33,244 nucleotides of DNA from Woeseia sp. GTDB lineage: Bacteria > Pseudomonadota > Gammaproteobacteria > Steroidobacterales > Woeseiaceae. How positions within the stretch are numbered: position 1 is the first letter of the stretch; every line of letters starts with the position of its first letter. Location of the stretch: assembly GCA_013003155.1 (NCBI GenBank), contig JABDKF010000344.1, positions 1 through 33,244 on the forward strand, given 5' to 3'. The translations under genes and the position numbers were made by a program. Shown here piece by piece: positions 23,024 through 28,527 of this stretch. Under the pieces are notes generated by a model, which did no database searches, was not told where the DNA came from, and saw only the letters and a program-made list of their open reading frames with translations.

Positions 23024-23221
23024 AATGCCCCGCTAGAAGGACGATGCCGGGGGCTAACCGTCGAGTGCGGAGCATCGTCTGGTTTCGACAGCGTTGTAGA
23101 GTCGCTACCAATAACTTCGCGGGAGTTCATAGCACCCGCACGGTACAGTCTGGCTCCGAAGGAACAGAACTGGCACCGCACATAGCGTAGCGGTGCGTCT
23201 CCACCAAAGGAACAAACTGCT
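23024..23221 (+). other. Non-coding structured stretch with tmRNA-like motifs
   Basis: I see no credible ORF in these 198 bases. Local stems include GACGATGC / GCATCGTC (23040-23047 / 23072-23079), GCGGG / CCCGC (23119-23123 / 23135-23139) and CACCGC / GCGGTG (23174-23179 / 23190-23195). TGGTTTCGACAG at 23080-23091 matches the conserved 5' end of tmRNA, and TCTCCACCA ends at 23206. Between them GTC GCT ACC AAT AAC TTC GC could be read as a resume codon followed by T-N-N-F-A. No T-arm or acceptor pairing is found, so I do not call a tmRNA. A loose direct repeat (AAGGAACA-AACTG) occurs near 23159 and 23207. Confidence 0.35.
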
Positions 23222-23223
23222 AT

Positions 23224-23251
23224 TTGACAGGCGAGCGACGTAGCCTATAAC
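23224..23251 (+). promoter_or_regulatory. Sigma70-type promoter for the ParB-Mom operon
   Basis: Perfect -35 TTGACA (23224-23229), a 16-base spacer, and -10 TATAAC (23246-23251; five of six). Predicted start near 23258, giving a 5' leader of about 64 bases before the ATG at 23322. Confidence 0.65.
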
Positions 23252-23263
23252 TGGTCGCCGACA

Positions 23264-23292
23264 TTAGCCAACGACAATGCGTTCGCGGCTAA
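23264..23292 (+). promoter_or_regulatory. Leader hairpin ahead of ParB-like gene
   Basis: TTAGCC (23264-23269) pairs with GGCTAA (23287-23292), enclosing AACG / CGTT with a three-base bulge. It would form in the leader RNA 30 bases before the start codon and contains an upstream in-frame ATG (23277) that it may hide. A role in translation control is inference. Confidence 0.4.
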
Positions 23293-23321
23293 CACAATCC
23301 TGCCAATCCGAAAGGGAACCA

Positions 23322-24419
23322 ATGGCAAGAATTACTAAGACCACTACGTGGCAAGAGCTTGGTTGCACTGACAAAGAAGCTAAGAACCGGCACTTCTCGC
23401 CGTTTCAAGCACTATCGATCAGGCGATTCCAGAAAGAACGCAAGTACGGAATTGATCGTTTCAAGTCAACAGACATTCAGCAGCTTTCAAAAGTCTTGGG
23501 GCATGAGCCGGAATCGCTACGCGATCGGTTAGGACTAGAACGACGCCGTCCGGTTGCAATGGTCGGGACTGTTGCTTACCTAAACATGAGCGGCAAACCG
23601 CGCGGGGCACCGAAAAACGGTAAACCGTCAAACACAAAGCACGGGCTACGGGTGGAGTGGTTGCCACTGGACCTGCTCATTGTGGACCCGGACTATCAAC
23701 GAGCACTAAAAGGAAAGTTCCAGCAATACACTACGGAGTGGGATTGGCGGGCTTGCAGTGCGTTGACTGTATCTTCTAGAGACGGCCATTTTTATGTTGT
23801 CGATGGATTGCAGAGAAAGTCGGCATTGGAAAATAAAGGAGAGTCGGAAGTCCTTTGTGTAATTGTTGACGTGCAAAACAAAGAAGATGAGGCGGAGTTG
23901 TTTTGCAAGTGCAACGTAGACCGAACGCAGTTATCAAGCCTTGAGAAGTTTTGGGCAAAAGTAGAGGCAGGGAGCCGCAACGGACGAGAAATACTCGGTA
24001 TCGTACAAGCGTTTGATTTCTGCATTAAGCGGCCGGGAGTGCAGCAGGACGGTTGCAGCAACGGAACAATTAGCTCGATCGCCAAGATAGACGAAGCGTT
24101 CAGCCAAGGAGTTTTATCGCAAGTCATGAAAGTCCTGAGTGACGGCGTAACAAAAGATAACCGCTCACAACTGCTGAGCAGTTTTTATATTGGTGGGATT
24201 GCTTACTTGTGTAGATGCAATCGAGAGATCGATATAGAGAGGCTAAGCAGTAAGTTGCAGACGATGAATTTTGACGCTTGTACTGCCAAAGCGAAACGAC
24301 TGAATAACGAAAGTAAGTCGCTTGGCTTGGGCGGCGGCGGAGCAAAGTATTTCGCCCAAGCGTTAGCAGACGTCTACAACTACAGGTTGAAGAAAAGTGA
24401 CAAAGTAGATGTCGTGTAG
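23322..24419 (+). CDS. ParB-like nuclease-fold protein preceding Mom
   Basis: The 365-residue protein has a ParB/sulfiredoxin-type domain at about 108-185: LRVEWLPLDLLIVDPDYQR, then HFYVVDGLQRKSAL (157-169) with the family D-G-x-x-R core, and VLCVIVDVQNKEDEAELF. It resembles phage proteins of the DUF6551 kind. The N-terminal 80 residues are basic and may bind nucleic acid; the C-terminal part is helical. The ATG at 23322 has AAGGGA a few bases upstream and is preferred over 23277, which lies in a leader hairpin. It overlaps the Mom-like gene by 11 bases, so it is probably its partner, perhaps sensing DNA or supplying specificity. By eye the gene is richer in A and T than the late block. Confidence 0.7.
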   Translation: MARITKTTTWQELGCTDKEAKNRHFSPFQALSIRRFQKERKYGIDRFKSTDIQQLSKVLGHEPESLRDRLGLERRRPVAMVGTVAYLNMSGKPRGAPKNGKPSNTKHGLRVEWLPLDLLIVDPDYQRALKGKFQQYTTEWDWRACSALTVSSRDGHFYVVDGLQRKSALENKGESEVLCVIVDVQNKEDEAELFCKCNVDRTQLSSLEKFWAKVEAGSRNGREILGIVQAFDFCIKRPGVQQDGCSNGTISSIAKIDEAFSQGVLSQVMKVLSDGVTKDNRSQLLSSFYIGGIAYLCRCNREIDIERLSSKLQTMNFDACTAKAKRLNNESKSLGLGGGGAKYFAQALADVYNYRLKKSDKVDVV

Positions 24420-25068
24420 TATTACGGAGATTGATTCTCGCTCCGCGATGGACTTGGTGATGCGGTATCACTACAGCGGTCGGAAGGTCGGGTGTAGGGT
24501 AGCCTTCGGGCTGTTTGAAGCGGACCGGCTCATCGGTTGTGTCTGCTATTCAGTCCCCGCGTCATACACGTTGTGCAACGGTGTCTGCGGGCCAGGTTAC
24601 AGAAAAGACGTGCTGGAGTTGTCGCGTCTGGTGATTGTCGGCAGCGACAAGAACAATGCCTCTCGCTTAATCGGCGGCAGTCTGCGATTACTTGGCAATC
24701 AGGTACTCGTGAGTTACGCCGATCCGAACGTCGGCCATGTTGGTTACGTTTATCAGGCGACCAATTGGATTTACACTGGACTCGGCAATGCAGAGCCTGC
24801 CTGGGTGAATCCCATCACCGGAGAAATCGTCAGTAAGACACGGCGACATATTGACAAGAAAGCGGAACGATTGGGATTGCACTGGTCAGATCTAGAAAAG
24901 GTGCCGCAAATAGGGAAGCATCGTTATGTGACCTTTACCGGAAACAAGCGATTCAAGAAAGCAGCACGGCGAGCGTTGCGATACAAGGGCCAACCTTTTC
25001 CCAAAGGCGACACGGAGCGGCACGATATAGATCGTGGGGGGGATGTCAGCGGATATTTGTTTGCATGA
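24409..25068 (+). CDS. Mom-family DNA adenine modification enzyme
   Basis: The 219-residue protein matches the Mom family, a GNAT-fold group that changes adenine in phage DNA to a carbamoylmethyl-type modification, shielding it from restriction enzymes. Visible family blocks are MRYHYSGRK at 18-26, LFEADRLIGCVCY at 35-47, VLELSRLV at 68-75 and SYADPNVGHVGYVYQATNW at 102-120, followed by a basic C-terminal part with HRYVTF and RRALRYKGQPFPKGD. The start overlaps the ParB-like gene by 11 bases and the stop overlaps a Cys-rich ORF (ATGA). In phage Mu, mom is coupled to the zinc protein Com; here a Cys-rich protein follows instead. Which adenines are changed cannot be seen. Confidence 0.82.
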   Translation: MSCSITEIDSRSAMDLVMRYHYSGRKVGCRVAFGLFEADRLIGCVCYSVPASYTLCNGVCGPGYRKDVLELSRLVIVGSDKNNASRLIGGSLRLLGNQVLVSYADPNVGHVGYVYQATNWIYTGLGNAEPAWVNPITGEIVSKTRRHIDKKAERLGLHWSDLEKVPQIGKHRYVTFTGNKRFKKAARRALRYKGQPFPKGDTERHDIDRGGDVSGYLFA

Positions 25069-25349
25069 CCAGCCGCCAACCAACCTGTAACCACTGCGGG
25101 CACGCCAGACCCGAGTGCCGGAAACAAACAGTCTGTTTCGCCTGTCGCTGCGAAACGTGCGGACGGATAACGGAGTTTTGCGATGGACATCAAGACGATC
25201 AAGGCGGAACTGTGGGAGATAGCGAAGGTGTACCCGACGCTGATGGGACTTCTGCAAAAGACGCTCGACAACGGCAAGGGCGAAACGATCGGGAACGTCT
25301 GGGCACGGACGGTGCAGAACTCGCATCTGGACAGCGATCACTTTTCTAA
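25065..25349 (+). CDS. Cys-rich zinc-finger ORF overlapping the next gene
   Basis: The 94-residue ORF starts in an ATGA overlap with the Mom-like gene. The first 42 residues have nine Cys/His candidates (C8, C11, C18, C24, C27, C29, C32, C39, H42; CNHCGH, CFACRCETCG), typical of a small zinc protein. From about residue 40 the frame runs over the next gene (25183) for 167 bases, and its sequence there (DDQGGTVGDSEG, RQRQGRNDRERLG) looks like an out-of-frame shadow. The start and Cys-rich part are probably real, and the tail may be a by-product. It could be an activator like Com of phage Mu, but that is speculation. Confidence 0.45.
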   Translation: MTSRQPTCNHCGHARPECRKQTVCFACRCETCGRITEFCDGHQDDQGGTVGDSEGVPDADGTSAKDARQRQGRNDRERLGTDGAELASGQRSLF

Positions 25350-25641
25350 CGTCTGCTACGAGTACCAGTGCCTCGAGCGTCCGATGCCCAATCCGCTCGA
25401 TACGCTCGTGTTCGAGATCGTCGAGGAAGCGAAAGAGCGTGCCGACCGAGACCGGCGTAAATTGGAGCAGCACAGCAAGTACCACGGGCGAAAGCGATCC
25501 AAAGCGTCACCGCTGTATTACCGAGCTGCCCACTGGGTGATCGACCACGGGCCGCTGGAGCCGGATCGACTCGATGAACTGTGCAACTGGGTCAACAAGG
25601 ACGCCCAGCGACCAGCGTGGCTTGCGGAGGGAGAACTATGA
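25183..25641 (+). CDS. Unknown helical protein between zinc ORF and RusA-like gene
   Basis: The 152-residue protein begins MDIKTIKAELWEIAKVYPTL and has helices throughout, with a Lys/Arg-rich middle (ERADRDRRKLEQHSKYHGRKR) and a C-terminal part (RAAHWVIDHGPLEPDRLDEL, NWVNKDAQRPAWL) resembling a small DNA-binding bundle. GGAG at 25172-25175 precedes the ATG by 7 bases. Its end overlaps the RusA-like start by four bases. The family is unknown; context suggests an accessory to DNA modification or recombination. Confidence 0.65.
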   Translation: MDIKTIKAELWEIAKVYPTLMGLLQKTLDNGKGETIGNVWARTVQNSHLDSDHFSNVCYEYQCLERPMPNPLDTLVFEIVEEAKERADRDRRKLEQHSKYHGRKRSKASPLYYRAAHWVIDHGPLEPDRLDELCNWVNKDAQRPAWLAEGEL

Positions 25642-26027
25642 TCTTTCACACGCGGCCGATCCTGGAAGCGATCCTGCCGATCAACCTGAAGAGCCAGAAC
25701 ACCGGACGCGGAAACGCATGGTACGGCACTGCCGAGGCACGACGGGCGATGCAGGAGGCGTTGTACCCTGAGTACAACCGCAACGATCCGTTCGACTACC
25801 CGGTCGGTGTTCTGTATACGCGGGTTTGCGGAGTCGGCCAGAGGTCGTGGGACAACGACAATCTGGCGATCAGTTGCAAGCAGTTACAAGACGCACTGAC
25901 GGCGCTGGGCTGGTGGCACGACGACAGCGATAAGTGGTTACGGTGCCTCGCGTACCGGCACGACACGTCGCGTCGGCAACAGGGACCGGCAGTAATGGTA
26001 TCCGTATTCCGATTGGAGGATGAGTGA
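25638..26027 (+). CDS. RusA-like Holliday junction resolvase
   Basis: The 129-residue protein cuts four-way DNA junctions, resolving branches before packaging. The RusA signature is visible: SWDNDNLAISCKQLQDAL at 70-87 (D72, D74, N75, D85) followed by GWWHDDSDKW at 91-100 (D95, D96), the acidic residues that hold magnesium. The length suits the 120-140 residue family. GGAGGGAGA lies just before the ATG at 25638, which overlaps the preceding TGA. It fits with the RecT-like protein as the recombination set. The longer in-frame reading from 25581 is not needed. Confidence 0.78.
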   Translation: MIFHTRPILEAILPINLKSQNTGRGNAWYGTAEARRAMQEALYPEYNRNDPFDYPVGVLYTRVCGVGQRSWDNDNLAISCKQLQDALTALGWWHDDSDKWLRCLAYRHDTSRRQQGPAVMVSVFRLEDE

Positions 26028-26071
26028 TGAGTGAGCGACGGGAAACTTTCTATTTGGAGAAACAAAAATGA
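26027..26071 (+). CDS. Possible 14-residue peptide
   Basis: A 14-codon ORF (MSERRETFYLEKQK) sits between the RusA-like gene and the next ATG, with overlapping codons at both ends (TGATG and ATGA). It could be a translation-coupling leader rather than a functional protein. GGAGGATGAG upstream is a plausible ribosome site. Support is only positional. Confidence 0.3.
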   Translation: MSERRETFYLEKQK

Positions 26072-26500
26072 TTGCATGGTACGGTGAACAGAAACTGAAA
26101 GACGCGGCGATGCAGCGGTTGCGTGAGCATCAACGACTTGATCAGTTTACGCAGGGTGTGTATACGGCAAGGGGTGTCACCTCGGCTGCCTGACGCATTG
26201 CGATGAAGATAGCCAATCAGAGGCTAGTAGGATGTTCGGATTCGATCCGAAGATTCCTTACTGGCTGGAAGCTGTGTTTGAGGGATTGCCAAAAGCGGAC
26301 GCGACACGTTGGGTGATCGAATCGACTGACGCAATTCCGGTCGGTGCGGATCTTTCGATGTGCCATCACGAATTGGCATATTGGCTACTCGCACCGGACT
26401 CTCCGGTTGGTGCCAGCAATTCACACGAGTCGGTCGCTGATGCAATTGCACAAATGCGTGAATGTCACCGCATCGCACTAGAGGGAGGCGATCCAGATTG

Positions 26501-26753
26501 GTCGGCCGCAAAGTCCGCCGCATGGTCCGCAAGGTCCGCCGCATGGTCCGCAAGGTCCGCAAGGTCCGCAGAGTCCGCCGCATGGTCCGCCGCATGGTCC
26601 GCCGAAAGGTCCGCAGAGGGCGCAGCAAGGTCCGCAGAGGGCGCAGCAAGGTCCGCATTGTCCGCCGCAAGGTCCGCATGGTCGGCCGCAAAGTCCGCCG
26701 CAAGGGCCGCCGCAGGGTCCGCCGCAAGGTCCGCCGCAGGGTCCGCCGCATGG
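26501..26753. repeat. Tandem GGTCCGC-type minisatellite
   Basis: Imperfect units of 9 and 12 bases built on GGTCCGC (such as GGTCCGCAA and GGTCCGCCGCAT) fill about 250 bases. In the coding frame they give blocks such as AAWSARSAAWSARSA. Units are multiples of three, so copy changes keep the frame. Because of its composition the stretch is open in several other frames too; those ORFs are not taken as genes. Confidence 0.85.
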
Positions 26754-26878
26754 CAAACAATCGCTTCCAAGTCAATCGAGATATTTGCTGCTTCTCCGGT
26801 ACGCACAGCGACAGCAGACGAACAGTGCGAGGAGTGTGTCCGCGAGTCGATGATTCAGTTGAGCAGTCCGGTGGTGGT

Positions 26879-26897
26879 GGAGGCGGGCGATGAGTGA
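26879..26897 (+). repeat. Gene-junction repeat copy 1
   Basis: GGAGGCGGGCGATGAGTGA combines a ribosome site, an ATG start and, in another frame, the stop of the upstream gene. A copy with one change lies at 27150-27168. Confidence 0.8.
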
Positions 26898-27168
26898 CGA
26901 CAGGTACGAAGAAGCGTTGGACTGCATTCAACAAGACGGCCAGCACATTGGGCACCTGGAAGCCGAAAACGAAAATTTGCGCCAGCAACTCACCGCGTTG
27001 CGTGAGGCTGCACGGGATGCGGTGGATAGTGCGTGGCGACGAGACGACGGAACGTACTCGATTGACGCGGTGGAGTACGAAGCACTACGCGAAATTAGTA
27101 GCAGCGATGCTGACGTGATAGCCGGTTTGCGGCGACTGCTCGACAGGATGGAGACGGGCGATGAGTGA
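26890..27168 (+). CDS. Small coiled-coil protein
   Basis: The 92-residue acidic protein has a leucine-patterned helix IGHLEAENENLRQQLTALREA (heptad-like, residues 20-40), likely a short coiled coil for dimerisation. A second helix follows (DVIAGLRRLLDRMETGD). GGAGG at 26879-26883 gives a clear ribosome site 6-7 bases before the ATG, which overlaps the previous stop by 8 bases. The C-terminus METGDE is encoded by the second junction repeat. No family is recognised. Confidence 0.62.
   Translation: MSDDRYEEALDCIQQDGQHIGHLEAENENLRQQLTALREAARDAVDSAWRRDDGTYSIDAVEYEALREISSSDADVIAGLRRLLDRMETGDE
27150..27168 (+). repeat. Gene-junction repeat copy 2
   Basis: GGAGACGGGCGATGAGTGA differs from the copy at 26879 by a single base and performs the same task: ribosome site, start and overlapping stop. 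Confidence 0.8.
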
Positions 27169-27427
27169 GCTAAACCGGCAGGCACGGGTGGCAGAGCGTG
27201 GATACCCTCAGCACTGGGTTGACTGCGGCAACGTCACCCACGCGGCAGCAGCGGAGTGCCTTGCGAGACTGTGGCACGAGGATGATGGCGATGGCGAGTC
27301 GCAATCTACAGTGGAGACACGCGACCAGGGCAGCGACGTCGTGCATCGCCACCGGGTCACGCGGCGGGTGGTCTACGAGGTGGTCAGCCTACGGGGCGAT
27401 TTGACACCCAGCCCCGGTTCCGACTAG
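27161..27427 (+). CDS. Small unknown protein
   Basis: The 88-residue protein is polar, with a helical middle (THAAAAECLARLWHEDDGDG) and a basic second part (HRHRVTRRVVYEVVSL) that could form strands. The ATG lies in the second copy of the gene-junction repeat, overlapping the preceding stop by 8 bases. A promoter candidate overlaps its last codons. Nothing in the sequence allows a function call. Confidence 0.5.
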   Translation: MSELNRQARVAERGYPQHWVDCGNVTHAAAAECLARLWHEDDGDGESQSTVETRDQGSDVVHRHRVTRRVVYEVVSLRGDLTPSPGSD

Positions 27428-27430
27428 CAT
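27401..27430 (+). promoter_or_regulatory. Promoter candidate before the nuclease gene
   Basis: TTGACA (27401-27406), an 18-base spacer and TAGCAT (27425-27430; four of six -10 matches). The predicted start near 27437 leaves a short leader with GGAGGG at 27444-27449 before the GTG at 27455. Weaker than the two promoters near 23 kb. Confidence 0.4.
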
Positions 27431-27454
27431 TGCAGGAACCCATGGAGGGTATCT

Positions 27455-27814
27455 GTGACGCGAGAGCCAGAACTCGGACTGACAGCACGGGGCACCATCG
27501 ATCGAGTAATCGATGGCGATACCGTCGTCGTGGACCTCGCCTTCATCGGCATCCCCCTGCATATCCGTCTCTTGGATTGCTGGGCACCAGAGCGACACAC
27601 CGATGCTGGCAAAGCGTCCACGTCGTTCATGGAGACGCTCGTTCACGACGGCACGGCAGTGACTGTCCACGTTCCGACGCAGGACGTAGACTCTCTGCGT
27701 GACCTACTCACATTCGACCGCGTGCTAGGCGAAGTCTGGATTGCAGGCGATACTCAAAGCCTGAACGAACGGATGGTCCACTCTGGCCATGCCACCGAGA
27801 CGAAGGAAGGGTAG
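27455..27814 (+). CDS. Staphylococcal-nuclease-like (SNase) protein
   Basis: The 119-residue protein has the SNase (TNase) fold pattern: RVIDGDTVVVDL at 17-28, IRLLDCWAPE at 37-46 and FDRVLGEVWI at 87-96. R38, E46 and R89 match the catalytic R35, E43 and R87 of the S. aureus enzyme in spacing and context, so a calcium-dependent phosphodiesterase is likely. The usual Asp before T/A-P-E is Trp here (W43), which may alter metal binding. No signal peptide is visible, so it probably acts inside the cell, perhaps on host DNA or branched intermediates. GGAGGG five bases upstream fixes the GTG start. Confidence 0.78.
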   Translation: MTREPELGLTARGTIDRVIDGDTVVVDLAFIGIPLHIRLLDCWAPERHTDAGKASTSFMETLVHDGTAVTVHVPTQDVDSLRDLLTFDRVLGEVWIAGDTQSLNERMVHSGHATETKEG

Positions 27815-27820
27815 TCACTT

Positions 27821-28102
27821 GTGTGTATCCTAGGTCAAACCGTCGAAATCCCCTGGCAACTTGCCGTCGCGATGGTGCTGGGCAACTTCATCATCATCAC
27901 TGCCCTGATCATGCAACTGCGCGACAGGGCCGATAGACAAACCCAGCGTGACAACGAAACTGTACGATCAACCAAAGCAGCAATGACCGAGGGACTGAAC
28001 CAAGGTCACACGATCTTCCTCGACATGCTGCACGAACAACAACACCAACTGGAACACAAAGATGAAAGCGATCCTTGCGATACTTACGATCCTGATCAGT
28101 AG
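27821..28102 (+). CDS. Membrane-anchored small protein
   Basis: The 93-residue protein has a hydrophobic helix at residues 12-33 (WQLAVAMVLGNFIIITALIM) followed by a charged, probably coiled segment (RDRADRQTQRDNETVRSTK) and an acidic end. GAAGGAAGGG precedes the GTG by about 10 bases. The layout, a short N-terminus, one helix and a soluble tail, is common for small phage membrane proteins near lysis genes. It overlaps the following secreted-protein gene by 41 bases. Confidence 0.6.
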   Translation: MCILGQTVEIPWQLAVAMVLGNFIIITALIMQLRDRADRQTQRDNETVRSTKAAMTEGLNQGHTIFLDMLHEQQHQLEHKDESDPCDTYDPDQ

Positions 28103-28331
28103 CACTGCCGTGGCACAGTGCCCAAACTGCCGACCGATCGTCGTGCAACCGGCACAGACAATCATGGTCCCGCGCACTGTGTATCAACCATACCAGTTGC
28201 AACGAACAACGATCCAACCGCGCTGGTACGGAACTCCGGTGCGGCGCTGGCTATTTGGTACGCATCAAATCCAGCATCAGTACGCCCCAGTTCAGCGGCA
28301 GCAAGATGTCCCACAAACTCCCACTCAGTGA
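28062..28331 (+). CDS. Small secreted protein with Planctomycete-like motif
   Basis: The 89-residue protein has a signal peptide (MKAILAILTILISSTAVA, cleavage probably after AVA at residue 18) followed by QCPNC and a Pro/Gln/Tyr-rich body with VPRTVYQPYQLQR. Short secreted proteins with CPxC and VPRTVYxP segments are common in Planctomycetes, and I take this as a weak host clue. It lies inside a cluster of membrane proteins and overlaps both neighbours (41 and 26 bases). Function unknown; it may act in the periplasm or on the envelope. Confidence 0.6.
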   Translation: MKAILAILTILISSTAVAQCPNCRPIVVQPAQTIMVPRTVYQPYQLQRTTIQPRWYGTPVRRWLFGTHQIQHQYAPVQRQQDVPQTPTQ

Positions 28332-28527
28332 TTCCAACCATCCCGCCTGGGCGTTTGGTCGCTACGCGCTTTTGATGATGGTGTTGTCTGTCGTTTTGTG
28401 GCAGAACGCCAGCAATTTCGACATGACCGAGATTCGATCTTTGGTGATGATGGGCGCGGTGATGTTGGGGTGGGGAGTGACCGAGAAAGTCGCCCAAAAG
28501 AAACTAAAGGAGTCAGACGATGACTGA
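28306..28527 (+). CDS. Two-helix membrane protein, possible holin
   Basis: The 73-residue protein from ATG 28306 has two hydrophobic helices (about residues 20-33 and 46-60) separated by a short polar loop and ends in a Lys/Asp-rich tail (KKLKESDDD). This is the size and layout of class II holins, which form pores in the inner membrane at lysis. No sequence signature proves it, and the protein at 31221 is another candidate. The upstream in-frame codons from 28255 read through the preceding gene and are not used. It overlaps the protease gene start by eight bases. Confidence 0.55.
   Translation: MSHKLPLSDSNHPAWAFGRYALLMMVLSVVLWQNASNFDMTEIRSLVMMGAVMLGWGVTEKVAQKKLKESDDD

Larger units (their letters stand above)
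26068..26897 (+). pseudogene. Frameshifted GCxxGCxxH-type repeat protein
   Basis: Two frames together make one protein of a known phage-associated type. Frame 1 (26068-26193) reads MIAWYGEQKLKDAAMQRLRE then HQRLDQFTQGVY. Frame 0, open from 26142, reads GKGCHLGCLTHCDEDS and runs on through PKIPYWLEAVFEGLPKADA and IPVGADLS to an Ala/Ser/Arg-rich repeat tail. The GCxxGCxxH motif, the EGLP and VGADLS blocks and the repeat tail follow one another in intact members. The change of frame is near 26160-26166, and no slippery heptamer is present there, so a real mutation or sequencing error is more likely than programmed shifting. A separate start at 26232 for the tail portion is the alternative. Function of the family is not known. 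Confidence 0.65.

Noticed and set aside
23065-23206. A complete tmRNA or tRNA gene
   Set aside because: Motifs at both ends look right, but no T-arm, no 7-bp acceptor pairing and no normal spacing to the tag frame are present. Kept only as a finding.
26501-26753. CRISPR array
   Set aside because: Units are 9-12 bases with no spacers, and they lie within a coding frame; not a CRISPR pattern.
26478-26756. Minus-strand ORF of Cys-Gly-Pro repeats
   Set aside because: It is the reverse reading of the GGTCCGC repeat tract, open only because of composition, with no ribosome site and on the strand without any other gene.
26224-26988. 254-residue minus-strand ORF (Leu-Arg-Thr repeats)
   Set aside because: Shadow of the same tandem repeat; a Thr-Leu-Arg-Arg string and no conserved domain. 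It covers two + strand genes with clear ribosome sites.
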